Below the pieces are notes generated by a model. The model did no database searches, was not told the origin of the DNA, and worked only from the letters and a program-made list of their open reading frames with translations. A program made the position numbers and the translations under genes. Shown piece by piece: positions 9,837-19,165 of a stretch of 64,000 nucleotides of DNA; positions within the stretch are counted from its first letter, which is position 1, and the number at the start of each line of letters is the position of its first letter. This DNA is from Bordetella genomosp. 2 (GTDB lineage Bacteria > Pseudomonadota > Gammaproteobacteria > Burkholderiales > Burkholderiaceae_B): the NCBI RefSeq assembly GCF_002261345.1, contig NZ_NEVT01000003.1:620001-684000 (forward strand), in the 5' to 3' direction.

Positions 9837-11120
9837 TCAGAAACAAGTGGGCGCCACGTCCGTGATCCGGTACTGCTCATCGACCAGCAAGACCTGCCGC
9901 CATTTGTCGAACGTCAGGCAGGGATGGGAAATATCGAAGGCGACCATGTCGCCGACCTGAATGTCGTCGTCCGCATCGATGTCCATGAAAGCGTGCTGGT
10001 CCATCATCGCGGTCAGTTTCCAGTGGGCGGGGGCCGGCAGCGGCGCCGGACGGCCGGGGCGATGCTGCACCGCCGGCACCGGCAGGCCGGCGTCGAACGC
10101 CGCGTCGCGCTTGCCCAGGCCGACGATGGCGCGCCCGGGCTCGGGCAGCGACTGCACGTAGGCCCACACTTGCAGGGCCGGCAGCAGGCCGGGCTCGAGC
10201 CGGCGCGCCACCGGGTTATGGGCGGCGATCCGTTCCGCCGCGCTGCGATAGATGCCGACGTCGTGCGACAGGTAGCAGCCCGGACGCAGCACGATTTCCA
10301 GCGGCATGCCGATGTCCAGGCCGGAGAACTCCTCCGCCACCACGTCGAACCAGGCCGAGCCCGCGCCCGACAGCAGCGCCGGGCCGTCGCCGCGCAGCCG
10401 CCCACCGGCCGCCAGGGCGCGCAGCGTGTCGACGGCGCGCCGCAGAAAGGCACGGATGCGCTGCTCGTCCTGCAGCACGCCTTCGTAGATCTCGATGCCG
10501 GCCAGCGCCAGCGCCTGCGGCCAGCGCGCCAGTTCGGCCAGCACCGCCTGCAGTTGCGCCTCGTCGCGCACACCGGTGCGCCCGCCGGGCACGCCCAGCT
10601 CGATCAGCACCGGCAGCCGCAGGCCGCGCGCCGAGAAATAGGCGCCCAGCTGGGCGGCGTTGGCCGCCGAATCGAGCAGGCACCAATAGTCGAAGCCCGG
10701 GTCGCGCAGCAGCCCGGCCACCAGCGCCATGTTGGCGCGGCCGACCAGCTGGTTGGCCATCAGCACGCGCCGCACGCCATGGCGGTAGGCGGCGTGGGCC
10801 TGCGGCGCGGTGGCCAGCGTGATGCCCCAGGCGCCGGCGGCGAGCTGGCGATGGAACAGCGCCGGGCTCATGGTCGTCTTGCCGTGCGGCGCCAGCTTGA
10901 CGCCATACGCTTCCATGAAGCGTTGCATCCACTGCAGGTTGTGCCGCACGCGTGCCTCGTAGAGCACCGCCACCGGCAGGCTGACGTCTTCTTCCAGCAG
11001 GTTCCAGCCCAGGGCCGGCGCCTGCGCCACCGTACAGCCGGGCGGGAATGCGCCCAGGCCCTTGCCGTCGGCGTCCAGCGGCGGGTCGGCGGGGGCAGGG
11101 GAAAGCGGGGAAGTGGCCAT
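9837..11120 (-). CDS. PLP-dependent amino acid deaminase (D-serine dehydratase / D-threonine aldolase-like, alanine racemase fold)
   Basis: This 427-residue fold-III PLP enzyme has the Schiff-base Lys81 in LAPHGKTTMSP and a C-terminal D-serine-dehydratase-like domain. Its metal pair, His399 and Cys401, lies in ISHPCLTFDKW. Family members remove ammonia from D-serine or D-threonine, or cleave D-threonine. The MATS start (11120) is preferred: GGAGAG lies upstream and the longer reading adds an unlikely leader. It is the first gene of the operon, and RidA downstream fits an enamine-producing deaminase. Confidence 0.87.
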   Translation of the reverse strand: MATSPLSPAPADPPLDADGKGLGAFPPGCTVAQAPALGWNLLEEDVSLPVAVLYEARVRHNLQWMQRFMEAYGVKLAPHGKTTMSPALFHRQLAAGAWGITLATAPQAHAAYRHGVRRVLMANQLVGRANMALVAGLLRDPGFDYWCLLDSAANAAQLGAYFSARGLRLPVLIELGVPGGRTGVRDEAQLQAVLAELARWPQALALAGIEIYEGVLQDEQRIRAFLRRAVDTLRALAAGGRLRGDGPALLSGAGSAWFDVVAEEFSGLDIGMPLEIVLRPGCYLSHDVGIYRSAAERIAAHNPVARRLEPGLLPALQVWAYVQSLPEPGRAIVGLGKRDAAFDAGLPVPAVQHRPGRPAPLPAPAHWKLTAMMDQHAFMDIDADDDIQVGDMVAFDISHPCLTFDKWRQVLLVDEQYRITDVAPTCF

Positions 11121-11130
11121 GCGCCTCTCC

Positions 11131-11185
11131 GTAAAAAAATTACTTAATAAGGCAAGTTTGGCGATTATCATGAAAATAATTTACA
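11131..11185 (-). promoter_or_regulatory. Pair of AT-rich inverted-repeat boxes, probable RpiR operators
   Basis: Two similar AT-rich boxes stand in G+C-rich surroundings, just before the operon's first start codon. Read on the minus strand they are TGTAAATTATTTTCA (11185-11171) and GTAATTTTTTTAC (11143-11131). Both have a GTAA...TTAC-type symmetry. RpiR-family sites such as the HexR site are of the form TGTAAT-N-ATTACA. Their placement close to the ribosome-binding site fits repression. The link to the operon's own RpiR protein is inference. Confidence 0.5.
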
Positions 11186-11302
11186 TGACGCACTTGGGAG
11201 TTACCCCTACGCCGCCCCGGGCCGCAGGCTGGGCGGCAGGGTCGCGCGCCCCATGGTGTAATGATTGTTTTGGCCGCTTTCGCGGCTTTTCGCCATTCCG
11301 TC

Positions 11303-12643
11303 ATGAGCAACGATCTGTTCGCCGCCGATCCGGCTCACCGGCCCTATGTGCCGCTGGCCGAACGCCTGCGGCCCCGCACGCTGTCCGAAGTGGTCGGGCA
11401 GTCGCACCTGCTGGGGCCCGACAAGCCGCTGCGCGTCGCTTTCGAGTCCGGCCGTCCGCATTCGATGATCTTCTGGGGCCCGCCCGGGGTGGGCAAGACC
11501 ACCCTGGCGCGCCTGATGGCGGACGGTTTCGATGCGCAGTTCATCGCCATCTCGGCCGTCCTGGGCGGCGTGAAGGACATCCGCGACGCCGTGACCACCG
11601 CCCAGGTGGCGCAGGGCCAGGGCCGCCGCACCATCCTGTTCGTCGACGAAGTGCACCGGTTCAACAAGGCCCAGCAAGACGCCTTCCTGCCCTACGTCGA
11701 AAGCGGCCTGTTCACCTTTATCGGCGCCACCACCGAGAACCCGTCGTTCGAGGTGAATTCGGCGCTGCTGTCGCGCGCCCGCGTATATGTGCTGCAGTCG
11801 CTCAGCGCCGAGGAGCTCGAGCAATTGATCGAGCGCGCCGTCCAGGCGCTCAACGAAGGCCGCGAGGCCGAAGCCGCGATACGCTTCCAGCCCGACGCGC
11901 GCGTGCAGCTCGCGGCCTGGGCCGACGGCGACGCCCGGCGCCTGATCAGCGCGGTCGAGGTGGTGGCCGAATCGGCGCAGGCCGCCGGCCGCGACGAAGT
12001 CGACGTCGCCTGGCTGGAGACTTCGCTGTCGCAGAACCTGCGCCGCTTCGACAAGGGCGGGGATGCCTTCTACGACCAGATCAGCGCGCTGCACAAGGCG
12101 GTGCGCGGCTCCGACCCGGACGCGGCGCTGTACTGGTTCGCGCGCATGCTCGATGGCGGCGCCGACCCGAAGTACATGGCGCGCCGCCTGGTGCGCATGG
12201 CGGTCGAGGACATCGGCCTGGCCGACCCGCGCGCCACCGAGCTGGCGCTCAACGGCGCCGACATCTACGAACGCCTGGGGTCGCCCGAAGGCGAACTGGC
12301 GCTGGCCCAGGCGCTGGTCTACATGGCCTGCGCCGCCAAGTCCAACGCCGTCTACAACGCCTACAATGCGGCCCGCAAGTTCGCCGCCGAGCACGGCAGC
12401 GCGCCGGTGCCGATGCACCTGCGCAACGCGCCCACCAAGCTGATGAAGCAGCTCGGCCACGGCCGGGCCTATCGCTACGCCCACGACGAGCCGCATGGCT
12501 ACGCGGCCGGCGAACAGTATTTTCCCGACGGCCTGAAGGCGTCGTTCTATCGGCCGACCGATCGCGGCCTGGAAGCTAAAATCCAGCAAAAGCTGGCGTT
12601 CCTGCGCGAACTCGATGCCCAGGAACGCGCCAAGAAGCGGTAG
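11303..12643 (+). CDS. rarA: Replication-associated recombination protein A (RarA/MgsA AAA+ ATPase)
   Basis: This 446-residue AAA+ protein acts at stalled replication forks and interacts with SSB. It has Walker A ([13 protein letters not shown]), Walker B ([20 protein letters not shown]), sensor 1 ([14 protein letters not shown]), and the C-terminal tetramerisation region with YLPDG-like [11 protein letters not shown] near the end. The start at 11303 gives the standard MSNDLF beginning. It lies directly upstream of serS, a conserved neighbour. Confidence 0.93.
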   Translation: MSNDLFAADPAHRPYVPLAERLRPRTLSEVVGQSHLLGPDKPLRVAFESGRPHSMIFWGPPGVGKTTLARLMADGFDAQFIAISAVLGGVKDIRDAVTTAQVAQGQGRRTILFVDEVHRFNKAQQDAFLPYVESGLFTFIGATTENPSFEVNSALLSRARVYVLQSLSAEELEQLIERAVQALNEGREAEAAIRFQPDARVQLAAWADGDARRLISAVEVVAESAQAAGRDEVDVAWLETSLSQNLRRFDKGGDAFYDQISALHKAVRGSDPDAALYWFARMLDGGADPKYMARRLVRMAVEDIGLADPRATELALNGADIYERLGSPEGELALAQALVYMACAAKSNAVYNAYNAARKFAAEHGSAPVPMHLRNAPTKLMKQLGHGRAYRYAHDEPHGYAAGEQYFPDGLKASFYRPTDRGLEAKIQQKLAFLRELDAQERAKKR

Positions 12644-14032
<1,389 letters not shown>

Positions 14033-14054
14033 ACCGTCCCTTTCCCGCCCCGGC

Positions 14055-14082
14055 AAAGCCCTCGCAAGAGGGCTTTGTTCTT
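14055..14082 (+). terminator. Rho-independent terminator of serS
   Basis: A perfect 9-bp stem, AAAGCCCTC / GAGGGCTTT, surrounds a GCAA tetraloop and is followed by a T-rich stretch (GTTCTT). It lies 22 bases after the serS stop. Confidence 0.85.
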
Positions 14083-14248
14083 ATGCGTCGCCATATTCTT
14101 GTCTTATCGCGTCGTTATGCTGCCGTCATTTCCGCGTCATTGTCAGCAAATGTGTTCGCATAAAAAAGGGCCGCATCTTTAGGGCACAATATGCGCGGCA
14201 CGCCGCAGGCGGGTTTTTACGTCAATGAACGTGTGGAGAATGCCCAAC

Positions 14249-14497
14249 ATGGATTCCAGAATGATCGGTGATTTTCGTGTGCGTTGCGATGTCGTTGAAG
14301 ACGAGACGCAAGGCTATCGCGTGCGGATCTGGACCCGCCGCGTCGGAGCGACCGCTCCCGAAAAAAGCTGGCTCGTGCCCGGCCAGCAGCCGTTCGCAAC
14401 CCGTACCGAAGCCGAGCAGAGCAGCCGGCAGATATTCCACGGCATCAACGGAGTACGCTTCAATGGTGAACCCGAGTTCTCGCATGCGTCCGCATAA
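14249..14497 (+). CDS. Small hypothetical protein
   Basis: This reads as a soluble protein of 82 residues with alternating charged strands (GDFRVRCDVVEDE, YRVRIWTRRVG). No signal peptide or membrane segment is visible, and I do not recognise a family. The ATG at 14249 is chosen because GGAGA lies 9 bases upstream; an in-frame ATG at 14225 would add 8 residues. The gene stands alone between the serS terminator and a minus-strand secreted-protein gene. Confidence 0.65.
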   Translation: MDSRMIGDFRVRCDVVEDETQGYRVRIWTRRVGATAPEKSWLVPGQQPFATRTEAEQSSRQIFHGINGVRFNGEPEFSHASA

Positions 14498-14711
14498 CGG
14501 CTGGTGGCGTTCGGCCAGCGTGCCGCGCCGCTGGCCCAGCCCGCAGGTCCGTGTCGCGGCCGCGCCGCAGCCGTCCGCGCCGGCCGCGGAGCCGGTCGCC
14601 GCTGCGCGCCTGCGCCGCGAAGACTGACGCGCCGGCGCCTTATCGCGCCGGCATCCACGCTCTGCGGCGGCGGACCGCCCCGAGGGCATGTCCAGCCCGG
14701 ACCGCCGGGCA

Positions 14712-14737
14712 CAAAAAAAGGCTGCCTCGCGGCAGCC
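14712..14737 (-). terminator. Rho-independent terminator for the 14778-15086 gene
   Basis: On the minus strand, GGCTGCC / GGCAGCC forms a 7-bp stem with a 4-base loop, followed by seven T residues. It lies about 40 bases after the stop codon of the minus-strand secreted-protein gene. The stretch 14498-14711 has no other feature I can support. Confidence 0.85.
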
Positions 14738-14777
14738 TCGTGAAGCCGGGCGGATGGGCCGCCCGTGCACGTGTCGG

Positions 14778-15086
14778 TCAATCGTCGTGGCGGTGATGGC
14801 GGTGGCCATGCCGCTTCCAGTGCTTGTGGCCGTGGCGGTCCCAGTGGCGGCCACCGTAGTAGTACACGGGAGCCGGGCGGACGTAGCGCGGACGATACAC
14901 CGGGGCCGGGTGGTAATACACCGGGGGCGGCGGCGCGACATACACGGGTTGGGGCGCCACATACACGGGGGCAGGGTAGATCACGCCCGGGATGCCGATG
15001 GATACGCCGATGTCGACGCGCGCCATGGCGGCACTGGAAATCAGCAGCCCTGCGGCGCCAATTCCGGCAATGAACCATTTTTTCAT
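14778..15086 (-). CDS. Secreted Pro/Tyr/Val-rich protein with His/Arg-rich tail
   Basis: This is a 102-residue exported protein. The first 22 residues are a clear signal peptide (MKKWFIAGIGAAGLLISSAAMA). The mature part has repeated PVYVAP, PVYYHP and PVYR units, then a strongly basic tail rich in His, Arg, Lys and Trp. Such small YXXP-rich periplasmic proteins are common in Burkholderiales and have no defined function. The His-rich tail could bind metal, which is inference. It has its own terminator. Confidence 0.8.
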   Translation of the reverse strand: MKKWFIAGIGAAGLLISSAAMARVDIGVSIGIPGVIYPAPVYVAPQPVYVAPPPPVYYHPAPVYRPRYVRPAPVYYYGGRHWDRHGHKHWKRHGHRHHRHDD

Positions 15087-15418
15087 GTGAGCCTGCCTTG
15101 CTGCGCAAGCAGCCGAGTTGATGAGACGAGCCTATTGTCGAGGCTTTTAGGCGGCAGAACGTGAACGAAGCTGCTGCAATGGCGACAATCCGCAACACGG
15201 CCGGCCTGCGGCCGGGGTCGCCTGTTGCATCGCAATAAGAGCTTTCGCCAGGGGAAAGCCGCTGCCGAAATCATCTGAAATTTCTGGCGCCGCGGTGCGT
15301 GACGCACGCCTGGTTACATTCATATACCAAGGCGGGCCGGTTTGCGGCAAACCCGGCGCGCGCGCCAGACGCTGCAATATACTGGCCTGTCCGAGACAGC
15401 GTTTTTCATACCGAGTCG
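15087..15418. other. 332-base intergenic region
   Basis: This region separates two divergent genes and should hold both promoters. I see no convincing -35/-10 pair, no repeat and no long hairpin. No coding frame in it looks genuine. Confidence 0.4.
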
Positions 15419-15616
15419 ATGCAAACCAAAATCCACGATCTCAAGCCCGGCTATTACTGGTACACCATGGAGAACGACCCGCTGGCCATCATTCATATCC
15501 ATGACGACGGCGGGGCCACGCTCATGGGCACCGATTTCCGCATGGAAGCCCAGGGCGTGGCCGACATGATCCAGCAAGGAGAACGCTTCTTCTGGATCGA
15601 GCCGCCCACGCTTTAG
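15419..15616 (+). CDS. Small hypothetical protein
   Basis: This 65-residue acidic protein begins MQTKIHDLKPGYYWYT and carries the segment PLAIIHIHDDGGATLMGTDF. It looks like a compact beta-rich domain without signal peptide or membrane segment. I do not know the family. The frame is supported by balanced codon use and a sharp end, convergent with the glutathione transferase gene and overlapping its stop by four bases (15613-15616). The frame is open upstream to 15299, but nothing marks that as the start. Confidence 0.65.
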   Translation: MQTKIHDLKPGYYWYTMENDPLAIIHIHDDGGATLMGTDFRMEAQGVADMIQQGERFFWIEPPTL

Positions 15617-16332
15617 CCGCGCGCCCAGCCGGACAGTTCCGGATAATTCGACGGAAACAGCGCGCGCTTGGTTTCGTCGTCGTTCACGCGCTTGAAGTCA
15701 TGCTCCTTGCCGACTTCGCGCGCACGCGCCGCGGCCGGCCGGGCGTCGATGGCCGCGAACCAGCGCTTGATGTTCGGATATGGCGCCAAGGGGTCCGCTT
15801 CGTCCTTCATCACGCGCGAAGCCCGGTCCAGCCAGCCCCAGCCCGACATGTCGACGATGGAATACGCGTCGCCCACGATGTAATCGCGGCCCGCCAGGCG
15901 ATCGTCGAGCACGCGGTAATGGCGTTCGGCTTCGCGCCGGTAGCGGTTCACCGCATACTCGTTGCCCTGCGGCGCCGCATACTGGAAATGCACCGCCTGG
16001 CCCGAAAACGGGCCCAGGCCCGACGCAATGAAGAACAGCCACGACAGCAGTTCCGGGCGATCGGCCGGCGACCCGACGAAGCGGCCGGTCTTGTCGCCCA
16101 GGTAGAGCAGGATGGCGCTGGAGTCGAATACCCGGGTTTCGCGGCCTGCCGGCCCCTCGGTGTCGACGATGGCGGGCACCTTGCCGTTCGGGTTGACGGC
16201 GCGGAATTCCGCCGCATGCTGGGCGCCTTTGCTGGTGTCGACCGGCACCACCTCGTAGGGCAGCCCGGCCTCTTCCAGGAACAAGGCGACTTTCGCCGGG
16301 TTGGGGGTGGGATGGAAGTAAAAGCGGATCAT
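15613..16332 (-). CDS. Glutathione S-transferase family protein (YfcG/Nu-like)
   Basis: This is a 239-residue GST. The N-terminal thioredoxin fold begins IRFYFHPTPNPAKVALFLEEAGLPYE and contains the NPNGKVPAI cis-proline strand and a glutathione gamma-glutamyl contact in FDSSAILLYL. The C-terminal helical domain has GDAYSIVDMSGWGWLDRA. It likely binds glutathione in detoxification or disulfide reduction. It is divergent from a TetR regulator, with a palindrome between them. The ATG at 16332 gives the usual start; an upstream reading adds an unrelated leader. Confidence 0.88.
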   Translation of the reverse strand: MIRFYFHPTPNPAKVALFLEEAGLPYEVVPVDTSKGAQHAAEFRAVNPNGKVPAIVDTEGPAGRETRVFDSSAILLYLGDKTGRFVGSPADRPELLSWLFFIASGLGPFSGQAVHFQYAAPQGNEYAVNRYRREAERHYRVLDDRLAGRDYIVGDAYSIVDMSGWGWLDRASRVMKDEADPLAPYPNIKRWFAAIDARPAAARAREVGKEHDFKRVNDDETKRALFPSNYPELSGWARG

Positions 16333-16356
16333 GGGTTGTCTCCAGGCGCGAAAGGG

Positions 16357-16378
16357 TTCTAGATCGATTGATCTAGAA
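16357..16378. promoter_or_regulatory. Perfect 22-bp palindrome, probable TetR operator
   Basis: TTCTAGATC and GATCTAGAA form a perfect 9-bp inverted repeat around GATT. It lies 25 bases upstream of the GST start and 56 bases upstream of the TetR regulator start. Length and symmetry fit a TetR dimer site, so it probably controls both divergent genes. Confidence 0.7.
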
Positions 16379-16433
16379 TACGGCAAGCAGACCGCCCGGG
16401 CAACTCCGCCGGGACGACATACAAGGAGCCATC

Positions 16434-17024
16434 ATGGCCAGGCCGCGGGAATTCAATGAGCAGGCAGCGCTGGACGCCGCCGTGGGCTGCTTCTGGCGCC
16501 ATGGCTACGAGGCGACATCGGTGCGCGAGCTGGCCGACCACATGGGGATTACCGGCGCCAGCCTGTACAACGCCTTCGGCGACAAGCGGGCGTTGTACCG
16601 GCGCGCGCTCGATCACTACGTCGAGAACCGTTTCGCGGCCCGCGCGCGGCGGGTCGAGCATCTGCCGCCGCGCGAGGCCATTGCCGCTTTTTTCGCCGAG
16701 ATCGTCGAGCACTCGCTGGCCGACCAGCAGCGCAAGGGTTGCATGATCGTCAACTCGGCGCTCGAGGTGGCGCCGCATGATGCCGAGTTCCAGCAGGTCG
16801 TGGCCGAGGTGCTGGCGCGCATGGAAGCGTTCTTCCGCCGCTGCGTGGCGGCCGGCCAGCAGGCCGGCGCCATCGCGCAGGACCAATCGGCGGACGACCT
16901 GGCGCGGCTGCTGCTGGGGTTGCTGATGGGCGTGCGCGTCATGGCGCGCGCGCGGCCCGAACCCGAGCTGCTGCAAGGCATGGTGCGCGCGGCATTGGCC
17001 CTGCTCGGGCCGCCGCGCCGGTAG
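16434..17024 (+). CDS. TetR/AcrR family transcriptional regulator
   Basis: This is a 196-residue repressor. The N-terminal helix-turn-helix lies at about residues 8-55 (FNEQAALDAAVGCFWRHGYEATSVRELADHMGITGASLYNAFGDK, a standard TetR pattern). The C-terminal helical ligand domain has GCMIVNSALEV, seen in the AcrR-like TetR_C group. It is divergent from the GST gene and probably represses it through the palindrome at 16357-16378. The inducer is unknown. Confidence 0.9.
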   Translation: MARPREFNEQAALDAAVGCFWRHGYEATSVRELADHMGITGASLYNAFGDKRALYRRALDHYVENRFAARARRVEHLPPREAIAAFFAEIVEHSLADQQRKGCMIVNSALEVAPHDAEFQQVVAEVLARMEAFFRRCVAAGQQAGAIAQDQSADDLARLLLGLLMGVRVMARARPEPELLQGMVRAALALLGPPRR

Positions 17025-17037
17025 CCTGGGGGGCGCG

Positions 17038-17739
17038 TCAGGCGGGCAGCGCCTTGCCCAGCAATTCGAAGATGCCGTCGATGCAGAACTGCACGCCCAT
17101 GCAGATCAGCAAGAACCCCATGATGCGCGACATCGCGTCGACGCCGGATTCGCCCAGCACGCGCACGACCCGTTCGGCGCTGCGCAGGCAGATCCAGAAA
17201 ATCAGCGCCACCAGCGCCGTGACCGAGAGCACCACCAGGTGATGGATCGGCTGCAGGCCGTCATGGCCGTGCAAGGTCGAGGCGCCGCTGATGATCAGCG
17301 CGATGGTCCCCGGCCCGGCGGTGCCGGGCAGCGCCAGCGGAATGAAGGAAATGTCGCGCGGCGCACGGCGCAGGTTGCCATGCGCGGCGTCCACCTGCAC
17401 GCGCGGTTCGTCCGGCGCCATCTCCACCTGGGCCTGCGCCTCGGTCTGCGCGTCGGGGAACAGCATGGAAAAACCGATGTACGCCACGATCAGGCCGCCG
17501 GCGATGCGCAGCCCCGGGATCGAAATGCCGAACCCTGACATGATGGCGTTGCCGGCATAGAAGCACACCAGGATGATCGCGGCCACGTAGATCGTCGCCC
17601 GGTCGACCTGTCGATTGCGTTCGTCGCGTGTATAGCCCTTGCTCAGCGCCAGCAGCAGGGTGGCGCTCGTCAGCGGATTCGCCACGGGCAGCAGGGCCAC
17701 CAGGCCCAGGCCGACCAGCTTCAGATATTCAAGTATCAC
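17038..17739 (-). CDS. MarC family integral membrane protein
   Basis: This is a 233-residue inner-membrane protein with six predicted membrane segments and the MarC signatures LLPVANPLTSATLLLALS and PLALPGTAGPGTIALIIS. The GTG at 17739 is chosen because GGAG lies just upstream and the protein then opens VILEYLKLVGLGLVALLPVA. The family was once linked to multidrug resistance, but its function is unproven. It stands alone and is convergent with the TetR gene. Confidence 0.88.
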   Translation of the reverse strand: MILEYLKLVGLGLVALLPVANPLTSATLLLALSKGYTRDERNRQVDRATIYVAAIILVCFYAGNAIMSGFGISIPGLRIAGGLIVAYIGFSMLFPDAQTEAQAQVEMAPDEPRVQVDAAHGNLRRAPRDISFIPLALPGTAGPGTIALIISGASTLHGHDGLQPIHHLVVLSVTALVALIFWICLRSAERVVRVLGESGVDAMSRIMGFLLICMGVQFCIDGIFELLGKALPA

Positions 17740-17917
17740 GCGGGTGCTCCGGTAAGGCCTGGGCCGGCGGACAGGCCCGCCGGCGCACATGGCCGCATCG
17801 TAGCATCGGCTGCCGCGTGCCCGATACATCTGTGGCGGCGGGCCCACGGCGGGCCCAGCGGGGCGCCGGTTTCGGCTACCATCGCGCGGCGAGCCCGTCA
17901 TCGAAGGATACCCATTC

Positions 17918-19126
17918 ATGATCGATTCCCCCGCGCGCGACGCCCGTCCATGGGCCGTGTTCCTGGTGTTCCTGCGCCTCGGGCTCACCTCGTTCGGCGG
18001 CCCCGTGGCGCACCTGGGGTATTTCCATGCCGAGTTCGTGGCGCGCCGCCGCTGGCTCAGCGAGCGCGCCTACGCCGACCTGGTGGCGCTGTGCCAGTTT
18101 CTTCCCGGGCCCGCCAGCAGCCAGGTCGGCATGGCGCTGGGGCTGTCGCGCGCCGGCTACGCCGGGGCGCTGGCCGCCTGGGCCGGATTCACCTTGCCGT
18201 CCGCCATTGCATTGATCCTGCTTGCGCTCGGGGTGTCGCGTTATGGCCAGGCGCTCCCGCCCGGTTTGCTGCACGGCCTGAAGATCGTGGCGGTGGCCGT
18301 GGTGGCGCAGGCCGTCTGGAACATGGCGCGCAGCCTGTGCACCGACGGCCGGCGCATCGGCATCATGGCGGCCGCGGCCTGCTGCGTCCTGTTGTTGCCG
18401 GCGGCCTGGGCCCAGGTCGGTGTGCTGGTCGCGGCGGGGCTGGCGGGCCTGCTGTGGCTGCCGCAGGCGTCGCATCAGGCGCACGAGGCGTTGCCTATCG
18501 CCATGAGCCGGCGCGCCGGGGCGGTGTGGCTGCTGTTGTTCGTCATCCTGCTGGCCGGCCTGCCGCTGGCCGCCGGCGCGTTCTCCAGCCACGCGCTGCA
18601 GGTGGCCGATGCGTTCTACCGCGCCGGTTCGCTGGTGTTCGGCGGCGGCCACGTCGTCCTGCCGCTGTTGCAGAGCGAGGTCGTGCCGCCCGGCTGGGTC
18701 GACAACGACGTATTCCTGGCGGGCTACGGCGCCGCCCAGGCCGTGCCCGGGCCGCTGTTCACCTTCGCCGCCTTCCTGGGCGCGTCGCTGCAGGGCGCGC
18801 CCTCCGGCTGGCTGGGCGGCATGCTGTGCCTGGCCGCCATCTTCGCGCCATCGTTCCTGCTGGTCGCGGGCGCGCTGCCCTTCTGGGAGCCGTTGCGCCG
18901 CGACCGCCGCGCGCGCGCAGCCCTGGCGGGCATCAATGCGGCCGTAGTCGGTCTGCTGCTGGCGGCCTTGTATCAGCCGGTCTGGACCAGCGCCATCCTG
19001 GGGCCGGCGGACTTCGCGCTGGCCTTGCTGGCGCTGGCCGCCTTGACCGCGTGGAAACTGCCGCCCTGGCTGGTGGTGGCCGGCTGCGCGGCGCTCGGCG
19101 CGCTGCTGCCCGGTTTGGCGCCCTGA
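17918..19126 (+). CDS. chrA: Chromate transporter ChrA family (long chain)
   Basis: This is a 402-residue inner-membrane protein with two homologous halves. The N half has LRLGLTSFGGPVAHLGYF and CQFLPGPASSQVGMALG. The C half repeats the pattern as SLVFGGGHVVLPLLQ and AQAVPGPLFTFAAFLGA. The two-domain length (about 400) is that of the CHR long-chain proteins, which export chromate, though some members have other anion substrates. No ChrB regulator is adjacent. Confidence 0.9.
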   Translation: MIDSPARDARPWAVFLVFLRLGLTSFGGPVAHLGYFHAEFVARRRWLSERAYADLVALCQFLPGPASSQVGMALGLSRAGYAGALAAWAGFTLPSAIALILLALGVSRYGQALPPGLLHGLKIVAVAVVAQAVWNMARSLCTDGRRIGIMAAAACCVLLLPAAWAQVGVLVAAGLAGLLWLPQASHQAHEALPIAMSRRAGAVWLLLFVILLAGLPLAAGAFSSHALQVADAFYRAGSLVFGGGHVVLPLLQSEVVPPGWVDNDVFLAGYGAAQAVPGPLFTFAAFLGASLQGAPSGWLGGMLCLAAIFAPSFLLVAGALPFWEPLRRDRRARAALAGINAAVVGLLLAALYQPVWTSAILGPADFALALLALAALTAWKLPPWLVVAGCAALGALLPGLAP

Positions 19127-19165
19127 GCGCCGCCGCCGGGCCGTGCCGCCGGCGAACCCGGCGGC

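Noticed and set aside
8236-9960. A 574-codon plus-strand frame over the binding-protein gene
   Set aside because: The minus-strand SBP_bac_5 protein explains the region fully.
14314-15198. A 294-codon minus-strand frame over two small genes
   Set aside because: It spans a good terminator and two better-supported genes, and its product has no fold pattern.
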